Of a stretch of DNA of 60,254 nt, positions 1-7,793 are shown one piece after another (the stretch's first letter is position 1; the number at the start of each line of letters is the position of its first letter). The stretch lies in contig NZ_JAGHRC010000012.1 of the NCBI RefSeq assembly GCF_017743975.1, positions 1-60,254 on the forward strand, written 5' to 3'. The stretch is from Ruegeria sp. R14_0. GTDB taxonomy: Bacteria > Pseudomonadota > Alphaproteobacteria > Rhodobacterales > Rhodobacteraceae. The notes under the pieces were generated by a model. It did no database searches. It had not been told where the DNA came from and worked only from the letters and a program-made list of their open reading frames with translations. Position numbers and translations under genes: made by a program.

Positions 1-126
1 CCGAAGCCGAAGCCGAAGCCGAAGCCGAAGCCGAAGCCGAAGCCGAAGCCGAAGCCGAAGCCGAAGCCGAAGCCGAAGCCGAAGCCGAAGCCGAAGCCGA
101 AGCCGAAGCCGAAGCCGAAGCCGAAG
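1..126 (+). repeat. Hexanucleotide tandem repeat CCGAAG, 21 perfect copies
   Basis: Twenty-one uninterrupted CCGAAG units run from the first base of the window and may continue upstream. Read in the frame of the following gene they encode an alternating Glu-Ala stretch. Because the unit is six bases, gain or loss of copies keeps the frame, so the tract can vary in length without breaking the protein. Confidence 0.97.
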
Positions 127-1163
127 CGAGCGTCGAGGAGCCGGTTCAGGAAGAGCCCGTGGCCGGCGCGGAAGAAGCACCTCAGCAAGAGCCGAAAAAG
201 GAAGAAAGCCGCGGCGGTTTCATACCCGCTTTGCTTGGCGGTGCTCTGGCGGCGGGAATCGGGTTTGCAGCGGGCAGTGCAGGATTGTTCGGATCGTCCG
301 AGTCAGATGCGCTCACGGCGCTTGAGGCGAAGCTAAACGATCAATCCAGTCAGATCGACGCGTTGACCAAATCCCTGTCCGATACGTCGGATGTTGACGG
401 AAAAATTGCCGCCCTGACCGATCAGGTAACACCGCTGGGCGACGAATTGAGTAGCTTGAAAACCAGTGTCGATGGGCTGACGGGTCAGATTGATCCTCTG
501 GCCAGTCGTCTGACGGCTCTGGAAAGCGGGGCGTTGACACAGGGTGCCTCGCCCGAGGTTTCGGCCGCGTTTGAAGCCGAATTGAAGAAGTTGCAGGACT
601 CTCTGGCGGCGCAGCGCGCCGAAGTGGAAAAGATGGTTGCGGATGCGCAAGCGCTCGAAGCGAAAGCCTCGGACGAAGCGCAGGCCGCTCAGAACGCGGC
701 AACCCTGTCCCGCTTGACCGGACAGTTAGATGCAGGGCAGCCCTATTCAGATCTGGTTGCCGAGCTGAAAGCAGGCGGCGTCGACGTGCCCGACGCGCTG
801 TCTGGCCCTGCGGATAAAGGTGTTGCCACCCTGTCGGCGTTGCGCAGTTCGTTCTCGCCTGCGGCAAGGACGGCGCTGGCGGATGCGCGCGATGCAGACA
901 AGACCACCGGGTTGGTGGCATTCCTGCAGCGGCAGACCGGCGCACGTTCAGTCACGCCGCAAGAGGGGGACAATCCGGACGCGATCCTGTCGCGGGCCGA
1001 GGCCGCATTGTCCAGCGGCGATATTTCGACCGCACTGACCGAAATTAAGTCCCTGCCCGAAGCGGCGCAGGCAGCGATGGCTGATTGGGAGCAGGCGGCG
1101 CAGACGCGGGTCTCCGCGGTGGATGCCGCCAATGCGCTTCAGCCTAGCGTGAACTCGAACTGA
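3..1163 (+). CDS. Mitofilin/Mic60-like inner membrane protein (COG4223 type), 5' end outside window
   Basis: The frame is open from the window edge through a (Glu-Ala)n tract, so the gene is 5'-truncated here. A GTG at 159 could serve as an internal start but probably is not the real one. After the acidic tract comes one membrane segment with small-residue spacing (roughly residues 20-45 counted from the GTG), then about 140 residues of heptad-rich, Gln/Asp/Leu coiled coil. The C-terminal domain carries the conserved pattern of this family, including a GVATLSALR stretch and a DAILSRAEAAL stretch. In alphaproteobacteria this family lies between hemD and hemY and is the proposed ancestor of mitochondrial Mic60, which shapes inner membrane invaginations. 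The hemY neighbour 10 bases downstream fits exactly. The family call is secure by context and architecture; a role in membrane shaping is inference. Confidence 0.85.
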   Translation, partial: EAEAEAEAEAEAEAEAEAEAEAEAEAEAEAEAEAEAEAEAEASVEEPVQEEPVAGAEEAPQQEPKKEESRGGFIPALLGGALAAGIGFAAGSAGLFGSSESDALTALEAKLNDQSSQIDALTKSLSDTSDVDGKIAALTDQVTPLGDELSSLKTSVDGLTGQIDPLASRLTALESGALTQGASPEVSAAFEAELKKLQDSLAAQRAEVEKMVADAQALEAKASDEAQAAQNAATLSRLTGQLDAGQPYSDLVAELKAGGVDVPDALSGPADKGVATLSALRSSFSPAARTALADARDADKTTGLVAFLQRQTGARSVTPQEGDNPDAILSRAEAALSSGDISTALTEIKSLPEAAQAAMADWEQAAQTRVSAVDAANALQPSVNSN

Positions 1164-1173
1164 AGGACCTGCC

Positions 1174-2682
1174 ATGCTGTGGTCACTGTTTAAGATTTTA
1201 GTCTTTGTTGCGATTATCGGCCTTCTGGCCGTGGGTGCCGGGTTCCTGATGGAAACCAGTGGTGGTGTGCAGATCACGGCTGGCGGAACGGAATATACGC
1301 TGGGGCCACTGCAATCGGTGATCGCGCTGGGCGTTCTGGTGTTTGCGATCTGGCTGTTCTTCAAGCTACTGACCCTTTTGATCGCAACGCTGAAATTCCT
1401 CAACGGTGACGAGACCGCCCTGTCGCGGTATTTCGACCGAAGCCGTGAACAGCGCGGGTATCAGGCTCTGTCCGATGGGCTTATGGCGCTGGCTTCGGGC
1501 GAAGGGCGCGTGGCCTTGAACAAGGCCACCAAGGCCGAACGGTTGCTGAACAAGCCCGAGCTGACGAACCTGCTGGTCGCGCAAGCGGCCGAGATGAACG
1601 GTGATACCAAAAAGGCGTCGGACACTTACAAAAAACTAGTGGAAAACAACGCGACCCGATTTGTCGGCGTGCGCGGCATCATGAAACAGAAACTGTCCGA
1701 AGGCGATGATGAAACTGCGCGCAAACTGGCCGAGAAAGCCCTTGCCATGAAGCCGCGACATCAGGAAACGCAGGACATTCTGCTGGGTCTGCAAACCAAG
1801 GCGCAGGATTGGGCGGGTGCGCGGTCAACCCTGACCGCCAAGCTGAAATCGGGCCACCTGCCACGTGATGTGTTCAAGCGCCGCGATGCTGTGCTGGCCT
1901 TGTCCGAGGCCAAGGGCATTCTGGACGAAAGCGCCACAGTCGAACAGCAGGAGCGCGCGATTGAGGCAAACCGCCTGTCGCCTGATCTTGTTCCCGCGGC
2001 GGCGATGGCGGCACGCGCTTATATTGAAAAGGGCAAACCGCGCAACGCGACCAAGATTCTGAAAAAAGCTTGGGAAGTGCAGCCGCACCCGGATCTGGCC
2101 CATGCGTTTGCCGAGATCGTGCCGGATGAAACCCCGCACGAGCGGATCAAACGTTTCACCGCGCTGACCCGTATTCACCCTGAGAATATGGAAACCCGTC
2201 TGATTTTGGCGGAACTCAACATCGTGGCCGAAGACTTCCCCGAAGCGCGCCGCGCGCTGGGCGATGTGGTGGAAAAGAACGCGGATGCGCGCGGGTATAC
2301 CCTGATGGCCGCGATCGAACGAGGCGAGGGTTCCTCGGACGCCGTGGTGCAGGGCTGGCTGGCGAAGGCCTTGAATGCGCCGCGCGGACCGCAATGGGTT
2401 TGCGACAACTGCCATGACATTCAGCCCGAGTGGGCTCCGGTCTGTCCGAATTGCGGCAGCTTTGACACGCTCAGCTGGCAAACGCCTCAGACACCCGAAA
2501 TCGCCTCTGCGACGGGCGTTCATATGTTGCCTCTGATCGTTGGCGCGCTGGAAGACAACACTGAAACCGAGGCTGAGGCCGAAATGGACGAAGCCGAGGA
2601 AACCGTGGAACCAGAGGTCATCGAACTGGATGCGGAACCGGTTCGGCCTGACGAGGAACCGGCGGTCGAGAAGCAGGCCTGA
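1174..2682 (+). CDS. hemY: HemY-like TPR membrane protein with C-terminal zinc ribbon
   Basis: This 502-residue protein has two N-terminal membrane segments (about 1-30 and 45-70) matching the HemY N-terminal domain, then helical TPR-like repeats to about residue 390. A zinc ribbon follows, formed by CDNC (410-413) and CPNC (424-427), and the tail is very acidic. HemY is linked to haem biosynthesis mainly by its operon position beside hemC/hemD; its biochemical role is still unclear. A membrane-anchored TPR protein with a C-terminal ribbon also recalls the layout of LapB. The ATG follows an AAGGA ribosome site and lies 10 bases after the mitofilin-like gene, so the two are probably co-transcribed. 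The gene ends 4 bases before the convergent lyase gene. Confidence 0.88.
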   Translation: MLWSLFKILVFVAIIGLLAVGAGFLMETSGGVQITAGGTEYTLGPLQSVIALGVLVFAIWLFFKLLTLLIATLKFLNGDETALSRYFDRSREQRGYQALSDGLMALASGEGRVALNKATKAERLLNKPELTNLLVAQAAEMNGDTKKASDTYKKLVENNATRFVGVRGIMKQKLSEGDDETARKLAEKALAMKPRHQETQDILLGLQTKAQDWAGARSTLTAKLKSGHLPRDVFKRRDAVLALSEAKGILDESATVEQQERAIEANRLSPDLVPAAAMAARAYIEKGKPRNATKILKKAWEVQPHPDLAHAFAEIVPDETPHERIKRFTALTRIHPENMETRLILAELNIVAEDFPEARRALGDVVEKNADARGYTLMAAIERGEGSSDAVVQGWLAKALNAPRGPQWVCDNCHDIQPEWAPVCPNCGSFDTLSWQTPQTPEIASATGVHMLPLIVGALEDNTETEAEAEMDEAEETVEPEVIELDAEPVRPDEEPAVEKQA

Positions 2683-2686
2683 CGCC

Positions 2687-3466
2687 TTAATCCTCGGGCG
2701 TCGTCCCGAGATAGGTCCAGCGGTATTTCGGGGGTGTCGGTCCTTTGTTGCGCCCGCCTTGCTGTGTTTGCTCCCACGCGTGCGCAAGTATGCCTACGGA
2801 CCGGGACAGGCAGAACAGACCGCGTGCAAGGGGCGGTTCAAACCCAAGCTCAGCGTAGATCACCGCAGTCGCTCCGTCGATGTTCATTGGAACGGGTTTG
2901 CCTTTGCGCCGTGCGAGTTCGGCTTCGATATCAAGCGCGATTTGCCTGAAGCGTCCGTCGCAAGCGCCATTCTCGACGGCCTCGGACACCAACGCCATCA
3001 ACCGCGGTGCGCGCGGGTCGGTCGGTGTGTGAAAGCGGTGGCCAAAACCCGGCAGGATCTTTCCGCGCTGTGCAATCCAGTCATCCAGCGCTGCGCCTAG
3101 TTCGCCTGCATGCGTGCTGACGAAATGATAAAGCTCAACCGCTTGCTCACCGGCTCCGCCGTGGACGTCACCCAGCATGTTCACCGCGCTTGCCATCGCG
3201 TTGTTCAAAGGCAACCCGCAGGTCACCGCCATTCGGGCCGTCGCAATTGAGGGTGCCTGAGGGCCATGGTCCACGGCCGCAACCAGGGCGGCTTCGAACA
3301 GATGGGCCTGCGCGGGCGAGGGGCGGTCGCCGCGGACCAGAAACCAGATCATTTCGGCAAAGCTCAGATTGCCGATCAGGTCCTCGATGGGTTCGCCGCG
3401 CAAGGCGATGCGGCCGGGTTCCATGTCGATGATGGAAGTGCGCCACCAGTCGGAAACGTCGCTCAT
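2687..3466 (-). CDS. Citryl-CoA lyase-like enzyme of the citrate synthase superfamily
   Basis: At 259 residues it is far shorter than citrate synthase (about 430) and matches the size of stand-alone citryl-CoA lyase. The catalytic triad of the superfamily is recognisable: His102 in GDVHGGAGE, His143 in GFGHRFH with Arg144, and Asp197 in MNIDG. Expected chemistry is cleavage of citryl-CoA, or a related acyl-CoA, to acetyl-CoA and oxaloacetate. Its start overlaps the stop of the CoA-transferase gene (ATGA), and it is the last gene of a run that begins with tctCBA. This points to catabolism of an imported tricarboxylate. The exact substrate is unproven; citramalyl-CoA or methylcitryl-CoA are alternatives. 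Confidence 0.82.
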   Translation of the reverse strand: MSDVSDWWRTSIIDMEPGRIALRGEPIEDLIGNLSFAEMIWFLVRGDRPSPAQAHLFEAALVAAVDHGPQAPSIATARMAVTCGLPLNNAMASAVNMLGDVHGGAGEQAVELYHFVSTHAGELGAALDDWIAQRGKILPGFGHRFHTPTDPRAPRLMALVSEAVENGACDGRFRQIALDIEAELARRKGKPVPMNIDGATAVIYAELGFEPPLARGLFCLSRSVGILAHAWEQTQQGGRNKGPTPPKYRWTYLGTTPED

Positions 3467-4650
3467 ATCACGCCATCCTTCGTCAATTCGTCGATCTCGT
3501 CGATGGTCAGACCAAGTTCGGACCAGATTGCTGCGTTATTCGCGCCCAGTTTGGGCGGCGCGGTCTGCGGCATGTTTCTCTGCCCGTCCATCATAACGGG
3601 GCTGCCGGCCAGTTGCATGTCCTCGCCGTGCACCTGCAACGCGCCAATCAACCCGCGCCCCGAAAGCTGTTCATCCGCCAACGCCTCGGGAACCGTTTGA
3701 ACCTGCCCGGTTGGTACGCCCAGGCCGTTCAACTCTGCCACCCATTCGCGCGCCGGGCGTAGTTTCAAGGATTTCTCCAGCTCGTCCCTCAGCGCATGGC
3801 GGTTTCGTTTACGATCCTCGCGCGTTGCATAGTCCGGGTTGTCCAGCAGGTCCTCTCGGGCAAGGTGTCGGGCAAGAGCCTGCCATTGTTCATCCCGATT
3901 GGCGGCGATGTTGATCGGGCTGTCGGACGTGGCGAATGTACCCGACGGAGCCGAGGTCGTGTTCTCGTTGCCATGTGCGCCCGGCATGACGCGGCCAACG
4001 AGGTAGTTGGACACAACCCAACCCATGGTCGAGATCACGGCCTCGGACATGGCGATATCCAGAAATGCGCCACGGGGGTTTGCGTTCAGGGCGGCACTCA
4101 CCGCAAAAGCCGCCGTCAGTCCGCCGACCGTATCGGCCAAAGGATAGCCGACGCGATAGGGCGCGGTGTCCGGCGCGCCGGTGATCGACATGACCCCGCT
4201 GATCCCCTGCACGATCTGGTCATAGGCAGGATCATCTCGGCGCGGTCCGTCCTGTCCAAAGCCGCTGATGGCGCAGTAGATCAGGGCAGGATTCTCGGCG
4301 CGCAGAACTTCATACCCAAGATCCAACCGGTCCATGACACCGGGCCGGAAGTTTTCAACCAGAACATCGGCCGTTTGCACCAGTTGTTTCAGCAGAGCCT
4401 TGCCCCGGCCGGATTTCATATCCAGAGTGATCGATTTCTTCTGCGCGTTCTGCGCCAAAAAGCTGACCCCCATACCGTCTTTGTTCCGGTCGGGATCAGC
4501 GCCAAGTACGCGGGCCAAATCCCCGCTGCCGGGGCGTTCGACCTTGATCACCTCTGCCCCCATCAAGGCAAGTTGGTAACAACAATACGGGCCTGCCAGC
4601 ACGTTTGTCAGATCAAGGACCCGAACGCCCCTGAGCGGTTCAGTCGCCAT
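3463..4650 (-). CDS. CaiB/BaiF family (class III) CoA transferase
   Basis: This 395-residue protein begins MATEPLRGVRVLDL, the usual start of this family. An upstream in-frame ATG would add an unlikely Cys-rich extension. Family landmarks are GAEVIKVERP, VENFRPGVM and the PAYDQIVQGISG motif, where Asp144 should form the acyl-aspartyl intermediate. The enzyme moves CoA from one acid to another. Its start overlaps the end of tctA by 11 bases and its stop overlaps the lyase start, so translation is probably coupled. In this setting the likely acceptor is the imported tricarboxylate, giving the CoA thioester that the downstream lyase cleaves. The CoA donor cannot be told from sequence; succinyl-CoA is a guess. 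Confidence 0.88.
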   Translation of the reverse strand: MATEPLRGVRVLDLTNVLAGPYCCYQLALMGAEVIKVERPGSGDLARVLGADPDRNKDGMGVSFLAQNAQKKSITLDMKSGRGKALLKQLVQTADVLVENFRPGVMDRLDLGYEVLRAENPALIYCAISGFGQDGPRRDDPAYDQIVQGISGVMSITGAPDTAPYRVGYPLADTVGGLTAAFAVSAALNANPRGAFLDIAMSEAVISTMGWVVSNYLVGRVMPGAHGNENTTSAPSGTFATSDSPINIAANRDEQWQALARHLAREDLLDNPDYATREDRKRNRHALRDELEKSLKLRPAREWVAELNGLGVPTGQVQTVPEALADEQLSGRGLIGALQVHGEDMQLAGSPVMMDGQRNMPQTAPPKLGANNAAIWSELGLTIDEIDELTKDGVI

Positions 4651-6151
4651 CCGCCACACCTGCGGCCCGGGCCCGAGCGCGACGTGCGCGGTAGCTGGGC
4701 AGCAGCACCAGAAGCACGGCAATGACAAGCAGCCCCAGGGTCATCGGGCGTTCCCAGATAAAGGCGATACCATCATAAAGCTGCATGGAACGCGCAAAGT
4801 TATCTTCCATCATGCCGCCCAGGATGAAGCCGATCAGCAAGGGGGCCAGCGGATAGTCGGCGAACTTCAGTGCCGTCGCGCAGACGCCGAAGCCCACAAG
4901 GATCAGCAGTTCCGTCGCATTGTTTTGCCCAATGTAAGCCCCCATCAGGGTGAAGAACAAAATGAACGGGATCAGATAGTTGCGCGGAACAGCCAGCACT
5001 TTGGCAATGTAGGGGATCAGCGGCAGGTTCAGGATCAGCAGTACCAGATTGCCGATGAACATAGACATGATCACCGCCCAGAAGATCTGAGGCTCATCAA
5101 TCATCAGCCGGGGTCCGGGTGTCACGTTCAATGCGATCAGAGCGCCCAACAGGATCGCTGTTGTCCCTGATCCGGGAATGCCCAGTGTCAGCAGCGGCAC
5201 AAACGATCCGGTACAGGCCGCGTTGTTGGCTGACTCCGGCGCGGCGAGGCCCTTGATCGAACCCTTGCCGAACTGTTCCTGTTCTTCCTTGGGGGCGATG
5301 TTGCGTTCTACCGCGTAGCCCAAGAAGCTTGCGATGGTCGCGCCCGCACCGGGCAGAACGCCAATAAAGAAGCCCTGCACGGATTGGCGACCGATGACCG
5401 GGGCGATGGCCTTGGCCTCGTCCTTGGTCACACGCAGATCCTTGATTTCGCCGTCGTCGCCTTTCAGGTCTTTCGGCTTGAGCACTAGGAACAGTGCCTC
5501 GGGCAGTGCGAACATGGCCATGGCCAAAGTGATGAAGCCAAACCCGGATTGTAGGTCCATGATGCCCATTGTGAAGCGCGGCAGATTGAACAGTGCGCCT
5601 TCGCCGACGGTTGCCATGATGAGCCCAAGCGTCGTCATGATGATGGCCTTGGCCACTTGCCCCGATCCGGCAAAGGCGGCGATGGCCGAAAGGCCCACCA
5701 CCATCAGCGCGAAATACTCAGCGGAATGGAACAGCAGAGCGACCGAAGACAGGGCCGGCGCGAAGATCATCAGCAAGATGGCTCCCAGCGTTCCGCCGGC
5801 GAAACTTGCAATGGCGGCAACGGTCAGGGCCTTGCCTGCCTTGCCCTGCCGGGCCATCGGATAGCCGTCAAAGCTTGAGGCCACGGTGCCCGCGACCCCC
5901 GGCGCGTTCAGCAGGATGGATGAGGTCGATCCGCCAAAGATCGCGCCATAATAGACGCCGGCCAAAAGGATCAGCGCGGCAGACGGATCGCCCATAGAAA
6001 TTGCGACCGGGATCATGATTGCGATGATCGACATCGGGCCCAGACCCGGCAGCATGCCGATGAATGTGCCGATCAGACAGCCCGCGATGACCATCAGCAG
6101 GTTTTGAATTGAGAATGCCGTTTGCAGGCCGATCAGAAGTCCTTCGAGCAT
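4640..6151 (-). CDS. tctA: TctA large membrane subunit of a tripartite tricarboxylate transporter
   Basis: The 503-residue, strongly hydrophobic protein has about 12 membrane segments. Family motifs include GTFIGMLPGLGP near residue 35, YYGAIFGGSTSSILLN near 80, and a second half-repeat PGAGATIASFLGY with GIPGSGTTAILLGAL. This is the secondary-transport core of TTT systems, which take up citrate-like or other carboxylates using ion gradients and a periplasmic binding protein. The start MLEGLLIG is chosen because it lies one base from the tctB stop; an upstream start would overlap tctB by 44 bases. Order and strand (tctC, tctB, tctA) are standard. Confidence 0.95.
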   Translation of the reverse strand: MLEGLLIGLQTAFSIQNLLMVIAGCLIGTFIGMLPGLGPMSIIAIMIPVAISMGDPSAALILLAGVYYGAIFGGSTSSILLNAPGVAGTVASSFDGYPMARQGKAGKALTVAAIASFAGGTLGAILLMIFAPALSSVALLFHSAEYFALMVVGLSAIAAFAGSGQVAKAIIMTTLGLIMATVGEGALFNLPRFTMGIMDLQSGFGFITLAMAMFALPEALFLVLKPKDLKGDDGEIKDLRVTKDEAKAIAPVIGRQSVQGFFIGVLPGAGATIASFLGYAVERNIAPKEEQEQFGKGSIKGLAAPESANNAACTGSFVPLLTLGIPGSGTTAILLGALIALNVTPGPRLMIDEPQIFWAVIMSMFIGNLVLLILNLPLIPYIAKVLAVPRNYLIPFILFFTLMGAYIGQNNATELLILVGFGVCATALKFADYPLAPLLIGFILGGMMEDNFARSMQLYDGIAFIWERPMTLGLLVIAVLLVLLPSYRARRARARAAGVADGD

Positions 6152-6152
6152 G

Positions 6153-6635
6153 TCAGCCTCCGAACAGGCCCGGCAGGGGGCGCATGTAAATTCCAAGAAC
6201 TTCCTGAACCAGATACCAGACGGCCCCGGTCGCGATGAACGCCACCGGCAGCATGATGTGCCACTTGCGTTCGCCCAGAATGAAAGAGCCGAGGATCAGG
6301 AAAGAGGAGGTCGCGATCAAAAACCCAACAGGGCGAAGGCAGAGGGCATAGACGACCATCAGCACCAGCAACGAAATCGCCTGACCCAGATGATATTCAC
6401 CCAACCGCCGATAATCGATGTCGGCCTCTTTGATCTCGCTCTTTTCAAAGCCGAGCAGGATGATTGTGCAGGCCACCACACCCAGAACCGACAGCACCTT
6501 GGGGAATGTGCTGGGCCAGATCGGGTTTCTCTGCATGAAAGGAGGAAGACTTCCATCCATCGTGAACCAGGCGGCGTACCCATATGTCAGGCAAACACCC
6601 AGTAAAACAAGCGCGATCCAGCGATCCAGCGCCAT
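6153..6635 (-). CDS. tctB: TctB small membrane subunit of a tripartite tricarboxylate transporter
   Basis: This 160-residue protein has four predicted membrane segments (about 5-25, 48-65, 86-105 and 110-150) and a short polar loop holding KSEIKEADIDYRRLG, the usual TctB layout. It is the poorly conserved small partner of TctA. A GGGAGGGG ribosome site precedes the ATG. A stable hairpin separates it from tctC upstream, which may set the binding protein above the membrane subunits in abundance. tctA starts one base after its stop. Confidence 0.9.
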   Translation of the reverse strand: MALDRWIALVLLGVCLTYGYAAWFTMDGSLPPFMQRNPIWPSTFPKVLSVLGVVACTIILLGFEKSEIKEADIDYRRLGEYHLGQAISLLVLMVVYALCLRPVGFLIATSSFLILGSFILGERKWHIMLPVAFIATGAVWYLVQEVLGIYMRPLPGLFGG

Positions 6636-6667
6636 AACGTCCCCTCCCTTTTTTCATTATTGGGGGC

Positions 6668-6691
6668 GGCAGAGCGACCAAACGCTCTGCC
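6668..6691 (-). other. Intercistronic hairpin between tctC and tctB
   Basis: Nine base pairs, GGCAGAGCG against CGCTCTGCC, close a six-base loop in the 66-base gap between tctC and tctB. No T-run follows on the minus strand, so it is more likely an mRNA-stabilising or attenuating stem than a full terminator. Such stems commonly follow genes for periplasmic binding proteins. Confidence 0.6.
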
Positions 6692-6701
6692 CTAGATTGC
6701 T

Positions 6702-7685
6702 TTAGAGGAAACCCAGCTTCTTCATCAGGTCGCTGATCTGCTGTTCCTGCTGCTCAAGGAAGGTCGAGAAATCGTCACCCGAGTTGTGGATGTTGACCCA
6801 ACCATTGCGCGCACGAACTTCTTCCCACTCAGGGGTGTCGTACATCTTGGTTATGGCTTCCTGATAGGCGACCAGCTTGTCCTCTGGCAGACCGGGGGCT
6901 GCAAAGAACCCGCGCCAGTTCACGAAGGTGGTGTCGATACCCTGTTCCTTCATGGTTTGGGCGTCCGGTGCCGCATCCACACGCTCTTCCGAGGTTACGC
7001 CGATGATTTTGACCTCACCCGCATTGGCCAGATCGACAGCTTCCGAGAAACCAGTCGACAGGGCGGCGATTTCACCCGACAGCAGGGCAGCCATCGCTTT
7101 ACCGCCTGCGTCATACGGGATGTATTTCACGCCAAGCGCGTCCTTACCTGCGGCTTCCATAACCATCGCGGCAACCAAGTGGTCCATGCCACCGGGGACC
7201 GAGCCGCCGCCGATTGCGGTTGCGCCGGGATCAGCGTCGTAAGCGGCCAGCAGATCGGCCATCGAGTTGATGGGGCTGTCTTTGCCAACAACAATTGCTG
7301 CATAGTCACCGATTGTGCCCGACACCAAGGTCAGGTCGCGGAAGTTATGCGGGAACACGCCGGTCAGCGAGCGGATCACGATCGGGGTCGAGTTGACCAT
7401 CAGCGTGCCGTGGTTGCTGTCGGCGTTTTCGATCAGGTAACCGATGGCCTTACCGCCGCCGCCGCCAGACATGTTTTCGTAGGACGCCGTTCCAACCAGA
7501 CCTGCATTGGTCAGCGCTTCTCCGGTTCCGCGTGCGGTTCCGTCCCAGCCACCGCCGGCACCGCCGGGGATCAGAAAGTGGATGCTGTCGACGACCTTGT
7601 GGCCGTCCGCTGCGGCAGGTCCAACCAGACCGATTGCGGCAACAGCTGCGATAAGGGCCCGACGGCCCAGGTTAAATGTTGTCAT
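6702..7685 (-). CDS. tctC: TctC periplasmic binding protein of a tripartite tricarboxylate transporter
   Basis: The 327-residue protein starts with a signal peptide (MTTFNLGRRALIAAVAAIG, cleavage probably after AAA near residue 26). The next conserved element, VDSIHFLIPGGAGGGWDGTAR, is the ligand loop of the TctC/Bug family in which Gly-rich turns bind a carboxylate through water molecules. The second loop TAIGGGSVPGGMDH near residue 170 is also typical. An in-frame ATG 60 bases upstream would place the signal peptide internally and is rejected. It heads the minus-strand operon and is read divergently from tctD across a gap that holds tandem operator-like repeats. The ligand is inferred to be a citrate-like tricarboxylate from the lyase genes downstream. 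Confidence 0.93.
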   Translation of the reverse strand: MTTFNLGRRALIAAVAAIGLVGPAAADGHKVVDSIHFLIPGGAGGGWDGTARGTGEALTNAGLVGTASYENMSGGGGGKAIGYLIENADSNHGTLMVNSTPIVIRSLTGVFPHNFRDLTLVSGTIGDYAAIVVGKDSPINSMADLLAAYDADPGATAIGGGSVPGGMDHLVAAMVMEAAGKDALGVKYIPYDAGGKAMAALLSGEIAALSTGFSEAVDLANAGEVKIIGVTSEERVDAAPDAQTMKEQGIDTTFVNWRGFFAAPGLPEDKLVAYQEAITKMYDTPEWEEVRARNGWVNIHNSGDDFSTFLEQQEQQISDLMKKLGFL

Positions 7686-7725
7686 TATGTCCTCCCATTT
7701 GACAACCGGCCGCTCAGCGGCACAG

Positions 7726-7769
7726 ATTATCCCGCACCTAAACACGCCAACCTGACATCAACCTGTCAT
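7726..7769. promoter_or_regulatory. Candidate TctD operator: tandem AACCTGWCAT repeats with a tctC -10 element
   Basis: AACCTGACAT (7749-7758) and AACCTGTCAT (7760-7769) form a direct repeat with an 11-base period, about one helical turn. That is how OmpR-family regulators dock head to tail. On the minus strand a GATAAT element (7726-7731) lies downstream of the repeats, where an activator of tctC would be expected to sit. The gap also precedes tctD, so the site may give autoregulation. Binding is inferred from position and geometry only. Confidence 0.55.
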
Positions 7770-7793
7770 GTAAAAAGAAACTGCTTGCGGCTC

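Noticed and set aside
1..126. CRISPR array or satellite at the window start
   Set aside because: Units are six bases without spacers, and the tract is in frame with a protein gene.
2687..3466. Truncated citrate synthase pseudogene
   Set aside because: Length fits stand-alone citryl-CoA lyase, the catalytic His-His-Asp set is intact, and the start is coupled to its neighbour.
6786..7793. N-terminal extension of the tctD frame
   Set aside because: The receiver domain begins at MKFLLVEDN (7794); the upstream part is antisense to tctC.
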